From assembly GCA_003151875.1 (NCBI GenBank), contig PLYW01000267.1, forward strand, positions 1 to 12,037: a stretch of DNA of 12,037 bases, given 5' to 3'. The notes below the pieces were generated by a model. That model ran no database searches. It was not told the origin of the DNA and was given only the letters and a program-made list of their open reading frames with translations. The position numbers were made by a program, and so were the translations under genes. Positions 1 through 6,208 of the stretch are shown in pieces. The DNA comes from Acidobacteriaceae bacterium (GTDB taxonomy: Bacteria > Acidobacteriota > Terriglobia > Terriglobales > Acidobacteriaceae). Numbering within the stretch: position 1 is the first letter of the stretch; each line of letters starts with the position of its first letter.

Positions 1-218
1 ACATTCAAATACGTATCGCCGCCCAAGGCTTTGATCATGTCGTTGAGGACCTGGAACGCCTTCTGCACGCTGGGGTCTTTGGTCGAAGCAAAGTGGGCAG
101 TGGGCCACGCGGCGGGAGTGGTTGGAGTCAGCGCCGGTGTGGCTGGCGCTGGGGTTGTCTGAGCGAGGGCCGACGCGGCCAGCAGGACAAAGAAGCCGAA
201 TATCGTAACTTTACGCAT
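1..218 (-). CDS. Secreted hypothetical protein, N-terminal part
   Basis: Only the first 72 codons are inside the window; the gene runs off the left edge. The protein begins MRKVTIFGFFVLLAASALAQ, a clear Sec signal peptide with likely cleavage after ALA (about residue 19). A Pro/Thr/Ala-rich linker of about 25 residues follows, then the start of a folded domain with KAFQVLNDMIKALGGDTYLNV. From memory, ALGG.YLNV-type openings occur in exported acidobacterial proteins of unknown function; this is recall, not a search. The ATG at 216-218 is preceded by GGAG at good spacing. A possible -10 element (TACAAT on the minus strand, 260-265) lies about 42 bp upstream of the start, without a convincing -35. 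The 161-bp gap to rnr suggests an independent transcript. The function is not known. Confidence 0.75.
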   Translation of the reverse strand, partial: MRKVTIFGFFVLLAASALAQTTPAPATPALTPTTPAAWPTAHFASTKDPSVQKAFQVLNDMIKALGGDTYLN

Positions 219-379
219 GATCTCCAGAGCAGTTTGGGTTTGGGTGACTGCTTTCTGCGATTGTAAACACATTTTGGTGACAGTCGCTCGCGCGTATGCG
301 CAGCACTGGCCTCCGACCAGCGCGGTACATTCGATCTATCGATAGACGCCTCGAATTGCCATTTGTCAGCCGAACGATA

Positions 380-3031
380 CTACGCCTTCTTATGCTTGCG
401 CTTGGCCTGCGCCGGCCGCTCCTCGACCAGCGCGAACTGAATGCGCTTCTGCACGCGGTCGATGCGATCCACCAGCACACGCACCGGATCGCCCATGGAG
501 TAGGTCTTGCGGCTGCGCTGCCCGATGATCTGGCGGGTGTTCTCGTGATACTGGTAGCGGTCGTCGGCCAGCGACGTGAGCGGCACCAGCCCTTCGATGA
601 ACATGTCGATCAGCTCCACGAACAGCCCGAATTTCGTGACGCTTACGATCAGCCCCGCGAACTCTTCACCCACGCGGTCTGCCATGAACTTCACCTTCTT
701 CCATTCCATCAGCTCGCGTTCGGCGTCGTCGGCGCGGCGTTCAGACTGGCTGGACTCCTCCGCGATGTCGTGCAGCGTGTCCTCGGGAATCGGTCCGCCC
801 AGGGGCGCGCGGTGCTCCTCGTGCGTGCCTCTCTTAGTTGGCGAGACCGGAGGCTGCCGTTTCGACCACGGCGACGGCGACTCGCTGTGTGCGATCTCTC
901 CCACGCCCACGGAAACCCCGTGCTCCTCTTGCTCCCCCGATTCGCGCAGCACATCCTTCAGGATGCGGTGCACGATCAGGTCGGGATACCGCCGTATCGG
1001 CGACGTGAAGTGCGTGTAAACCGGCGCGGCCAGCGCGAAGTGGCCCTCGTTGACCTCGGAATAGCGCGCTTGCTTGAGGGAGCGCAGCATCAGGTAGGAC
1101 AAAATGCGCTCTTCCGGCTTGCCCGCAATCTTCTGCGTTAGCTTCTGATACATGCGCGGCGTGATGTGGACGTCTTCGGGGATCTCGACGACGTGCGGGT
1201 TGCGTCCGCTGCTGTGACGATCGCGCCGCTCGGCCCGCATCTGCACGCGCTTCACCGGCAGCGCGCCCACACCGAGCGAGTAGCCGAAGGTGGCGGCGAT
1301 GGTCTCGAAATCGAAGACACGCTTGGGATCGGGCTTTTCGTGAATGCGATAGAGCGAGCCCACCCGTTTGTTCTCGAGGTAGCTGGCGACGCACTCATTC
1401 GCCGACAGCATAAACTCCTCAATGATGCGGTTGGCAATATTGCGTTCGGAGCGCGTGACTCCCTTCATCAAGCCGTGCTCGTCAAATTCGATGACCGGCT
1501 CGGGCAGATCGAAATCAATGGAGCCGCGACGCACGCGCTTGCGATTCAGCACCATCGCCAGCTCGCGCATCAGCTCAAAGACATCCACCAGCTCGCGATA
1601 GCGCTGGCGCAAACCAACGTCTCCTTCGAGGATGAGATTCACGTTGGTGTAGGTCATACGTTCGGCCGAGCGGATGATCCCCTGGTTCAGGGTGTAGCCC
1701 ACGATCTCGCCCTGGGAGTCGATCTTCATCACGCACGACAGCACCAGCCGGTCAACCTGCGGGCGCAGACTGCACAGGTCAGTAGAAAGTTCCATGGGCA
1801 ACATGGGCACGGCGCGGTCGGGAAAATAGACGGAGGTCCCGCGCAGCCGCGCTTCCAGGTCGATGGTCGAGCCTTCGTGGACATAGTGCGCGACATCCGC
1901 AATGTGGACCTGCAGCTCGAAATGGCCGTTCGCCAGACGGCTCACGGTGACGGCGTCGTCGAAGTCGCGCGCGGTTTCGCCGTCGATGGTGACGATGGGC
2001 AAGGCGCGATAGTCTTGCCGGTGGCGCAGCTCTCTCGACGGGATAACCGGCTCAAACTGCTGCGCCTCCTGTAGAACTTCAACCGGGAAACGATGCGGCA
2101 GGTGGAACTTGCGGATGATGATCTCGACATCCACTCCGAAGTCGTCTTCGTAGCCAAGAATTTCGACGACGCGGCCACGGGGGCTCTCGGCCGGCGATGG
2201 CCAATCGGTAATCTCAACATCCACCACCAAGCCTTCGAGATCGTCCCACTCACGGCGGTGCGCCTCTTCGCCGAGGACTCGGTCGTGGTCGGCCGGCTTC
2301 TTGTGCGCGGGTTTCGCTCCACCGCCCTCCTCCCACTCATTCGCAAGTGAGGAGGACTGCCCCGCTCTAGCCAAAGGAGGGCTAGAACGGGGCACCCGAT
2401 CGGTTCGGCCATGGGGCCCAGCTTTGGATTCCGCTTCACTCTGGCTGGCTGGCCACTCCATCCCGCGCGGAATGATGATCTCCCTGGTGACCTTCTCATC
2501 GATGGGCGTCACGTAGTTTTGGCGCGATCCGTAGTGAAAGGTGCCGACGACGGTGGGATTACCGCGCGTCAGCACGCGCAGGATGCGCCCCTCGGCACGG
2601 CCATCATCACCCACCCCAGCGCGCGCCGGTTTTGCGCGTGCTGGGGACCCCGGAGTATCGCGCTTGCGTCCCAGTTCCACCAGCACCTGGTCGCCATGCA
2701 TGGCCGAACCGATGGCCTGCGGGTTGATGTAGATGTCGCCGCTGAAAGTGCTGCGCTGGTCTGCGTTGGGGATGACGAAGCCGTAGCCGTCGCGGTGCAT
2801 GGTCAAGCGTCCGGCGATCAGGTTCTGATGAGCGGCCGCATGTTCGGCGAGGGTGTAGCGGTCGCGTCCGATCTCGATCAGCCGCGCGGCCTTTACCAGC
2901 GCCTGCAACCGTTCGGCGAGCTGCCGCCGTTCGTCTCCCCGCAGGCCCAGCTCGCGGACGAGTTGCTTGAATCCCGCCGAGCGGTGGGGCTGGCGTTCGA
3001 TGTGGCTCAGGATGGCTTGATCAGTCAGCAT
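380..3031 (-). CDS. rnr: Ribonuclease R (3'-5' exoribonuclease), with in-frame extra segments
   Basis: This is a complete 883-residue RNase R, a processive 3'-5' exoribonuclease of the RNB family that degrades structured RNA and takes part in RNA quality control in the cytoplasm. Order of parts: winged-helix N-terminus (about 5-65), cold-shock/OB region (about 73-320, interrupted), RNB catalytic domain (about 340-695), S1 domain (about 785-870) and a basic tail (KRKHKKA). The metal site is intact in TIDGETARDFDDAV: D350, D356, D358 and D359. Other RNB signatures are GTSVYFPDRAVPMLP (399 on) and HFTSPIRRYPDLIVHR (674-689). It is longer than the roughly 700-815 residues usual for the family. 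Three extra stretches explain this: about 124-146, about 192-255 and about 697-752. All three are Pro/Ser/Ala/Gly-rich, lie between conserved blocks and keep frame. No clear Shine-Dalgarno precedes the ATG. Divergent from the bactofilin gene. Confidence 0.96.
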   Translation of the reverse strand: MLTDQAILSHIERQPHRSAGFKQLVRELGLRGDERRQLAERLQALVKAARLIEIGRDRYTLAEHAAAHQNLIAGRLTMHRDGYGFVIPNADQRSTFSGDIYINPQAIGSAMHGDQVLVELGRKRDTPGSPARAKPARAGVGDDGRAEGRILRVLTRGNPTVVGTFHYGSRQNYVTPIDEKVTREIIIPRGMEWPASQSEAESKAGPHGRTDRVPRSSPPLARAGQSSSLANEWEEGGGAKPAHKKPADHDRVLGEEAHRREWDDLEGLVVDVEITDWPSPAESPRGRVVEILGYEDDFGVDVEIIIRKFHLPHRFPVEVLQEAQQFEPVIPSRELRHRQDYRALPIVTIDGETARDFDDAVTVSRLANGHFELQVHIADVAHYVHEGSTIDLEARLRGTSVYFPDRAVPMLPMELSTDLCSLRPQVDRLVLSCVMKIDSQGEIVGYTLNQGIIRSAERMTYTNVNLILEGDVGLRQRYRELVDVFELMRELAMVLNRKRVRRGSIDFDLPEPVIEFDEHGLMKGVTRSERNIANRIIEEFMLSANECVASYLENKRVGSLYRIHEKPDPKRVFDFETIAATFGYSLGVGALPVKRVQMRAERRDRHSSGRNPHVVEIPEDVHITPRMYQKLTQKIAGKPEERILSYLMLRSLKQARYSEVNEGHFALAAPVYTHFTSPIRRYPDLIVHRILKDVLRESGEQEEHGVSVGVGEIAHSESPSPWSKRQPPVSPTKRGTHEEHRAPLGGPIPEDTLHDIAEESSQSERRADDAERELMEWKKVKFMADRVGEEFAGLIVSVTKFGLFVELIDMFIEGLVPLTSLADDRYQYHENTRQIIGQRSRKTYSMGDPVRVLVDRIDRVQKRIQFALVEERPAQAKRKHKKA
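2328..2356. repeat. Small hairpin inside rnr insertion
   Basis: The left arm TCCTCC-CACT (2328-2337) pairs with the right arm AGTG-A-GGAGGA (2346-2356), giving a 10-bp stem with a one-base bulge and an 8-nt loop. It abuts the larger palindrome at 2358-2394, so the two form a tandem hairpin pair within the non-conserved segment of rnr (codons about 213-235). Seen directly in the sequence. Confidence 0.6.
2358..2394. repeat. REP-like palindrome inside the rnr coding region
   Basis: The arms TGCCCCGCTCTAGCC (2358-2372) and GGCTAGAACGGGGCA (2380-2394) are complementary at 14 of 15 positions, with a 7-nt loop. On the coding (minus) strand the one mismatch becomes a G-U pair, so the rnr mRNA could form an unbroken 15-bp stem. 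It encodes part of the Pro/Ser/Ala-rich segment around SSPPLARAGQSS (residues 216-227), which has no counterpart in the usual RNase R. It looks like a palindromic element that entered the gene in frame. Family membership would have to be shown by further genomic copies. Confidence 0.65.
2614..2646. repeat. Second REP-like palindrome inside rnr
   Basis: The arms CCCCAGCGCGCGC (2614-2626) and GCGCGTGCTGGGG (2634-2646) match at 12 of 13 positions around a 7-nt loop ending in TTTT; the odd pair is G-T. It encodes residues about 129-140 (PARAKPARAG), a short non-conserved stretch between the N-terminal OB region and the following domain. The build (13-bp stem, 7-nt loop, CCCCA...TGGGG ends, T-rich 3' side of the loop) is nearly the same as the palindrome at 3334-3366. 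Confidence 0.6.
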
Positions 3032-3407
3032 AAAAATAATTCGCGTTCATCATCCCACAAGCGTGATTAAGGGCTTTGTGCGGTTTGCTTAGTCCTTTTC
3101 CCTTAGGCCATTAACTAACCATGCACTGAGCGCGCATGAAAAAATTGCGTAGGCGTATTCCCCTCATACAGGAACTCGCTGTATGGTAGCAATAATCACA
3201 TCGCACAAGGGTGCTCGCTTCGGCGCGCACCGACGATGGGCCCACACAAACCGCGCCAAAGCGTCAGGTTGGGAAGAAAAGCAAGAGCAATGGAGCGCGG
3301 GTTTGGCCAAACCGGTGCCTCTCCAAACCAGGCCCCCAACCACCGCTACTTTTGCGGTTGTTGGGGTGGAAGCACTTACAACATCAGAAAGGATTCGTTT
3401 ACCGATT
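3032..3407. other. Divergent intergenic region between rnr and the bactofilin gene
   Basis: This 376-bp stretch should hold the promoters of both divergent genes, but I see no convincing -35/-10 pair for either. It contains a perfect 14-bp palindrome GGTTTGGCCAAACC (3300-3313) and a 13-bp-stem palindrome (3334-3366). An open frame runs through 3183-3407 into the bactofilin frame, but its translation looks non-conserved, so I treat it as untranslated leader. On the rnr side a ten-codon reading frame (3053 to 3021, minus strand) overlaps the rnr start. Confidence 0.5.
3334..3366. repeat. REP-like palindrome upstream of the bactofilin gene
   Basis: The arms CCCCAACCACCGC (3334-3346) and GCGGTTGTTGGGG (3354-3366) are complementary at 12 of 13 positions, with a 7-nt loop TACTTTT. 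Size, loop length, CCCCA/TGGGG termini and loop T-run match the palindrome at 2614-2646 although the stem interior differs. It lies 41 bp before the chosen bactofilin start, so it may also be a structured 5' leader. Confidence 0.6.
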
Positions 3408-3938
3408 ATGTGGAAACCTACCAATACTCCATCTTCGACTCCCACTCCTAGTCCCGAGCCGCAGCGCAGCTACTCCCCGGCCGTACCCGAGCCGCCGAGC
3501 GCGCCCCGCCCCGCCAGCCCTCCAATCAACACTCAGGAACAGGCCACGCTGGGCAAGTCGTTGGTCATTAAGGGAGAGGTCACGGGTTCGGAGTCGCTCT
3601 ACATTGACGGGCGGGTGGAGGGGTCGATCCACCTGCCGGGCAATCGCGTCACCGTAGGACGCAACGGCGTAGTCGCCGCCAACATTTCGGCGCGCGAGAT
3701 TGTGGTGCTGGGCAAAGTTCGCGGCAACATGACCGCCAGCGATCGCGTGGACATCCGCGGCGAAGGCTCGCTCACCGGCGATGTGGTTGCCCAGCGCATC
3801 AGCATTGAAGATGGCGCTTACTTTAAGGGCGGCATCGATATCCGTAAACCCGGCCAGAAAGCCAATGGCGAATCCAAGGAGACCGGCGCCACGACCGCGG
3901 GCGAGACCGGGGCTTCGGCAGCAGCAGCCCGGGTGTAA
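3408..3938 (+). CDS. Bactofilin family cytoskeletal protein
   Basis: This 176-residue protein has a bactofilin (DUF583, polymer-forming cytoskeletal) core. These proteins form nucleotide-independent filaments from a right-handed beta-helix, often near the membrane, and organise cell shape, polarity or wall synthesis. The core spans about residues 48-145 and begins LGKSLVIKGEVTGSESLYID; it has the regular short beta-repeat rhythm (IDGRVEGSI, VTVGRNGVV, IVVLGKVRGN, VDIRGEGSLTGDV). It is flanked by a Pro/Ser-rich N-terminal tail and a Gly/Ala/Thr-rich C-terminal tail, as is usual. I chose the ATG at 3408 (MWKPTNTPSS) because the open frame upstream to 3183 translates to unconserved sequence and spans a palindrome. 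AAAGGA at 3388-3393 is a possible but rather distant (14 nt) ribosome-binding site. The nearby murJ fits an envelope role. Confidence 0.9.
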   Translation: MWKPTNTPSSTPTPSPEPQRSYSPAVPEPPSAPRPASPPINTQEQATLGKSLVIKGEVTGSESLYIDGRVEGSIHLPGNRVTVGRNGVVAANISAREIVVLGKVRGNMTASDRVDIRGEGSLTGDVVAQRISIEDGAYFKGGIDIRKPGQKANGESKETGATTAGETGASAAAARV

Positions 3939-4047
3939 TCACTCTGGGAACGAGACCGTGGTCAACCAGTTTCAAACGTGGGTTACCGAGGATGCTCTAA
4001 GGTATTCCTCTTCTTGACTCCATTGCACACCAGAGAGACTCTCAGAG

Positions 4048-4079
4048 TTGCGGGCGGCGGTATTGGCCGCCGCTCGCAA
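4048..4079. repeat. Strong GC-rich hairpin before the small CLDC gene
   Basis: The arms TTGCGGGCGGCGG (4048-4060) and CCGCCGCTCGCAA (4067-4079) form a 13-bp stem (one G-T pair) with a 6-nt loop. It lies 110 bp after the bactofilin stop and 26 bp before the chosen start of the next gene. No T-tract follows, so it is not a canonical intrinsic terminator; it may be a leader structure or transcript-end stabiliser. Confidence 0.55.
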
Positions 4080-4105
4080 TGTCTCTCGAAAGAAGGTGCA
4101 CTCCG

Positions 4106-4315
4106 ATGTGGGAGAGAGTGCTGCAGTTGTTTGCCGTGCATTGCCGGCATAGCCATCTCTCGAAACCGTTCTCGGCTGCGTCATCCAGCCGGCAGGACTC
4201 CCGTAACAGTGAATGGGAGAGCGTCTCTAGCGAGCAGGCGGCGCCTTACGTCGTGTGTCTGGATTGTGGCAGACACTTCGGCTATGATCGGTCGCGCATG
4301 CAGGTGATGAAGTAG
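4106..4315 (+). CDS. Small putative zinc-binding protein with CLDCG motif
   Basis: This 69-residue protein begins MWERVLQLFAVHCRHSHLSK and ends with a block YVVCLDCGRHFGYDRSRMQV. C51 and C54 (CxxC) with C13, H15 and H17 (HCRHSH) could make one zinc site; this is inference from residue spacing. From memory, similar short proteins with a C-terminal YVVCLDCG..F.YD block occur in acidobacterial genomes without known function. The ATG at 4106 is preceded by AGAAGG (4091-4096) at about 9 nt; the in-frame ATG at 4079 lies inside a hairpin arm and lacks a ribosome-binding site. The gene converges with murJ, and its stop codon sits in the shared hairpin at 4312-4340. The conserved-looking C-terminus argues against a chance frame. 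Confidence 0.7.
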   Translation: MWERVLQLFAVHCRHSHLSKPFSAASSSRQDSRNSEWESVSSEQAAPYVVCLDCGRHFGYDRSRMQVMK

Positions 4316-4340
4316 CTGTCAGCTTTTAGCTCTCAGCTAC
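4312..4340. terminator. Convergent hairpin made of four AGCTNNN heptamers
   Basis: The arms GTAGCTG (4312-4318) and CAGCTAC (4334-4340), plus an inner AGCT-TTT-AGCT, form a hairpin with a 2x2 internal loop. The same bases are four tandem heptamers beginning AGCT at 4314, 4321, 4328 and 4335. The stop codons of the small gene (4313-4315) and murJ (4337-4339) lie in opposite arms, so one structure may end both convergent transcripts. There is no long T-run, so terminator efficiency is uncertain. Confidence 0.5.
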
Positions 4341-6007
4341 GGTTCCATTCCTCCGGTCGTCCTCTCGATGACTGGCTCTGGTAGCGTGATGTTCGGCGTC
4401 GCCGCTTTCTTTCTGCGCAGCTCGCGCGGCAGGTTCGATTTCGTCAGCCACAGCCCCACCGCTGCTGCCGCCAGCCAAGTTACGCTAATCAGTGCCAAGG
4501 ATTGCAGATCGGCCTTCCGGCTGCCATCGATGACGATAGTCCGACCGACAAAATAGCAGACCACAGCCGCCAAGCCCGCCGTTCCAACAGCCTTCGTCAA
4601 CTCCGGCCACGGCATCCCACCCAGTGGGACAAGCTTCTTCCGACTTAGCAGCCAGGCGAGCACGACAGTATGCATCAAGATTCCGACGTCGGAAGCCATG
4701 GCCAATCCGGTCACGCCAAAATGGTGGAAGAACGCCGAGTACACGGGCAGCGATGCCGCCACGATGATGGTGCTGGCGATCATCGGCGTCAGGGTGTCAC
4801 CCGCAGCATAGAAGGCGCGAGCGTACAGCGCCTGCGCCGACCACAGCGCCAGCGACAGCGCGAACCAGAAAAAGTAGAGTGCCGTCTCCTGCGAGTCCTG
4901 GAAGCTGAAGCGTCCACGGCGATAGACAAGATCAATGAGCGGCAAGGCTGCCGGCATCATCCACGCAGCCGATAGAAATGACGCCGCTGAGATGCGATAC
5001 ACCGACCCGTTGACTGTGTCGGCGAAGTCCTTGCGCCTGCCCTCGCCAAAAAGCCGCGAGAAGAAAGGCATCGACGCCTGGCCCGTGGCCTGCCCAAGAA
5101 TCGAGATGGGCACCGCGAACAGGCGCTTGGCATAGTTCAGCCGCGTGATGTCGCCGGTCCCGCCGGAGGCGAAATAGCGCAAGATCCAGTCATCGGCAGA
5201 TACCAGCGACACTCCCAGCATCAGGGGAATGGAAAGCTTTACCCATTCGCGAAATTCCGGGTTGTGCCAGTCGAAGTTGAGCCGGTAGGTCAGGCCGTCG
5301 CGCGCCGCGCCGATGGCGTTGATGAGAAATGGGCCGACGAAGGCGCCGAATAGCGCGCCGTAAGCTAGCGACGAAATGCCAAACCGTCGAGCGCCGATCA
5401 CCCCACCCACGATGATGAACAGGTTGTAGAAGATGGGACTGAACGCGGGGTACAGGAACATCCGCCGCGAAAACAGCACCGCGGAAACAATTCCGCCGGC
5501 GTAGAAAAATATCTGGCCGGGCAGCAGAATGCGGGTGAGATGAACGCACAACTGCAACTGGTCGGCTGTGAAGTGCGGGAAGATAAGCCGCTCCAGTTGC
5601 GGCGTGAAGATCTCCAGCAGCACCGTGCCCAGGCACACCACGGCGGTCATGATGGTGATGGTGGAGTTGAATGCGTCCTGCGCCTCCCGGTCGCGTCCCT
5701 TGGAGGTGTGGCGCGTATAGATCGAAATGAAGGTGATGGACGCGGTGCCGCCCGCCAGAATGTAGTTGAGGAAGTCGGGCAGGTTAAAGGCGCCGACGTA
5801 GGCGTCGGTATTCAGACCGGCGCCGAAGGCCCAGGCAATGTAGGCCTCGCGCAGGTAACCGATCACGCGCGACAGCATCACGGCCGAGATCATCAGCAGG
5901 GTGGCCGAGAAAGCGGTGTGCTGGTGCGACGGCCGCAGGATACGCAGCAGCCGCGCCCAGAAACTGGGAGGGGCTGGGCTTGCGCTGTGGGCGGCCGGAG
6001 GCGGCAT
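4337..6007 (-). CDS. murJ: Lipid II flippase MurJ (MviN family)
   Basis: This 556-residue polytopic membrane protein of the MviN/MurJ family (MOP exporter superfamily) flips undecaprenyl-linked peptidoglycan precursor across the inner membrane. After a Pro-rich cytoplasmic lead of about 32 residues come some 14 hydrophobic segments. The signature SRVIGYLREAYIAWAFGAG (46-64) aligns with the E. coli motif and keeps R47, R53 and D68 (R18, R24 and D39 in E. coli). The conserved FNLPDFL and LNYAKRLFAVPISILGQATG blocks are also present. At the position of E. coli R52 this protein has N81. The C-terminus is hydrophilic and basic (LRRKKAATPN). No Shine-Dalgarno precedes the ATG at 6005-6007; a TAAAAT box (6022-6017) only 9 bases upstream hints at a near-leaderless mRNA. 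Three direct repeats lie further upstream. Gene length is near normal for the family. Confidence 0.95.
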   Translation of the reverse strand: MPPPAAHSASPAPPSFWARLLRILRPSHQHTAFSATLLMISAVMLSRVIGYLREAYIAWAFGAGLNTDAYVGAFNLPDFLNYILAGGTASITFISIYTRHTSKGRDREAQDAFNSTITIMTAVVCLGTVLLEIFTPQLERLIFPHFTADQLQLCVHLTRILLPGQIFFYAGGIVSAVLFSRRMFLYPAFSPIFYNLFIIVGGVIGARRFGISSLAYGALFGAFVGPFLINAIGAARDGLTYRLNFDWHNPEFREWVKLSIPLMLGVSLVSADDWILRYFASGGTGDITRLNYAKRLFAVPISILGQATGQASMPFFSRLFGEGRRKDFADTVNGSVYRISAASFLSAAWMMPAALPLIDLVYRRGRFSFQDSQETALYFFWFALSLALWSAQALYARAFYAAGDTLTPMIASTIIVAASLPVYSAFFHHFGVTGLAMASDVGILMHTVVLAWLLSRKKLVPLGGMPWPELTKAVGTAGLAAVVCYFVGRTIVIDGSRKADLQSLALISVTWLAAAAVGLWLTKSNLPRELRRKKAATPNITLPEPVIERTTGGMEP

Positions 6008-6016
6008 TCGATTGCG

Positions 6017-6022
6017 ATTTTA
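6017..6022 (-). promoter_or_regulatory. Possible -10 box of murJ
   Basis: The minus strand reads TAAAAT at 6022-6017, five of six matches to the -10 consensus, with no good -35 at 17 bp. If used, transcription would start only a few bases before the murJ ATG, which fits the lack of a ribosome-binding site. A weak prediction. Confidence 0.25.
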
Positions 6023-6065
6023 CACGCTGAAGCCACGCCTTCCGGCGGCGAGACTGGAATTGTTG

Positions 6066-6122
6066 GAATTCAATTGCAGTATCGTTTGAATTGCGTTGCA
6101 GCGAGTTCGAATTAGATTGCAG
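6066..6122. promoter_or_regulatory. Three direct repeats upstream of murJ, likely operator
   Basis: Three copies of GAATTNNRTTGCAG stand at 6066-6079, 6088-6101 and 6109-6122, spaced 22 and 21 bp apart, about two helical turns. A partial copy (GAATTGTTG) lies at 6057-6065. They begin 59 bp upstream of the murJ start and are AT-rich in a GC-rich surrounding. Same-face repeats upstream of a gene are typical of binding sites for a transcription factor that binds cooperatively; the factor is not known. Confidence 0.5.
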
Positions 6123-6184
6123 TAAGTCGCGAGTTAATCATAGGACCCAGATTCAACTCCTCTCTCCCCGACCACTCTCGTCAA

Positions 6185-6208
6185 TGACTGTCGGAGGAAC
6201 GACAGTCA
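6185..6208. repeat. Perfect 9-bp hairpin with GAGGAA loop
   Basis: TGACTGTCG (6185-6193) and CGACAGTCA (6200-6208) are perfectly complementary around GAGGAA. No T-run follows. It could be a protein-binding dyad or part of a small RNA; a GGA in a hairpin loop is also the kind of site CsrA/RsmA proteins bind, but nothing else here supports that. Confidence 0.45.

Noticed and set aside
335..346. 12-bp palindrome TCTATCGATAGA between rnr and the left gene
   Set aside because: Perfect but short, with no flanking promoter elements or second copy; could be chance.
296..1141. Long plus-strand open frame opposite rnr
   Set aside because: It lies antisense to the catalytic and S1 parts of RNase R, is Arg/His/Leu-rich without domain signatures and has no ribosome-binding site; a shadow of high GC.
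1166..2074. 302-codon plus-strand frame opposite rnr
   Set aside because: Composition (His/Asp/Val/Gln/Ala-rich) is the mirror of the RNase R codons; the minus-strand product has all conserved residues.
3136..3189. Short peptide MKKLRRRIPLIQELAVW
   Set aside because: It looks like a small start-of-gene peptide, but no ribosome-binding site precedes it and it ends after 17 codons.
3183..3407. 75-codon N-terminal extension of the bactofilin frame
   Set aside because: Translation is unconserved, crosses two palindromes and has no convincing start signal; ATG 3408 gives the usual bactofilin N-terminus.
6066..6122. CRISPR-like repeats
   Set aside because: Repeat unit of 14 bp with 7-8-bp gaps is far too short for repeat-spacer units; better explained as operator sites.
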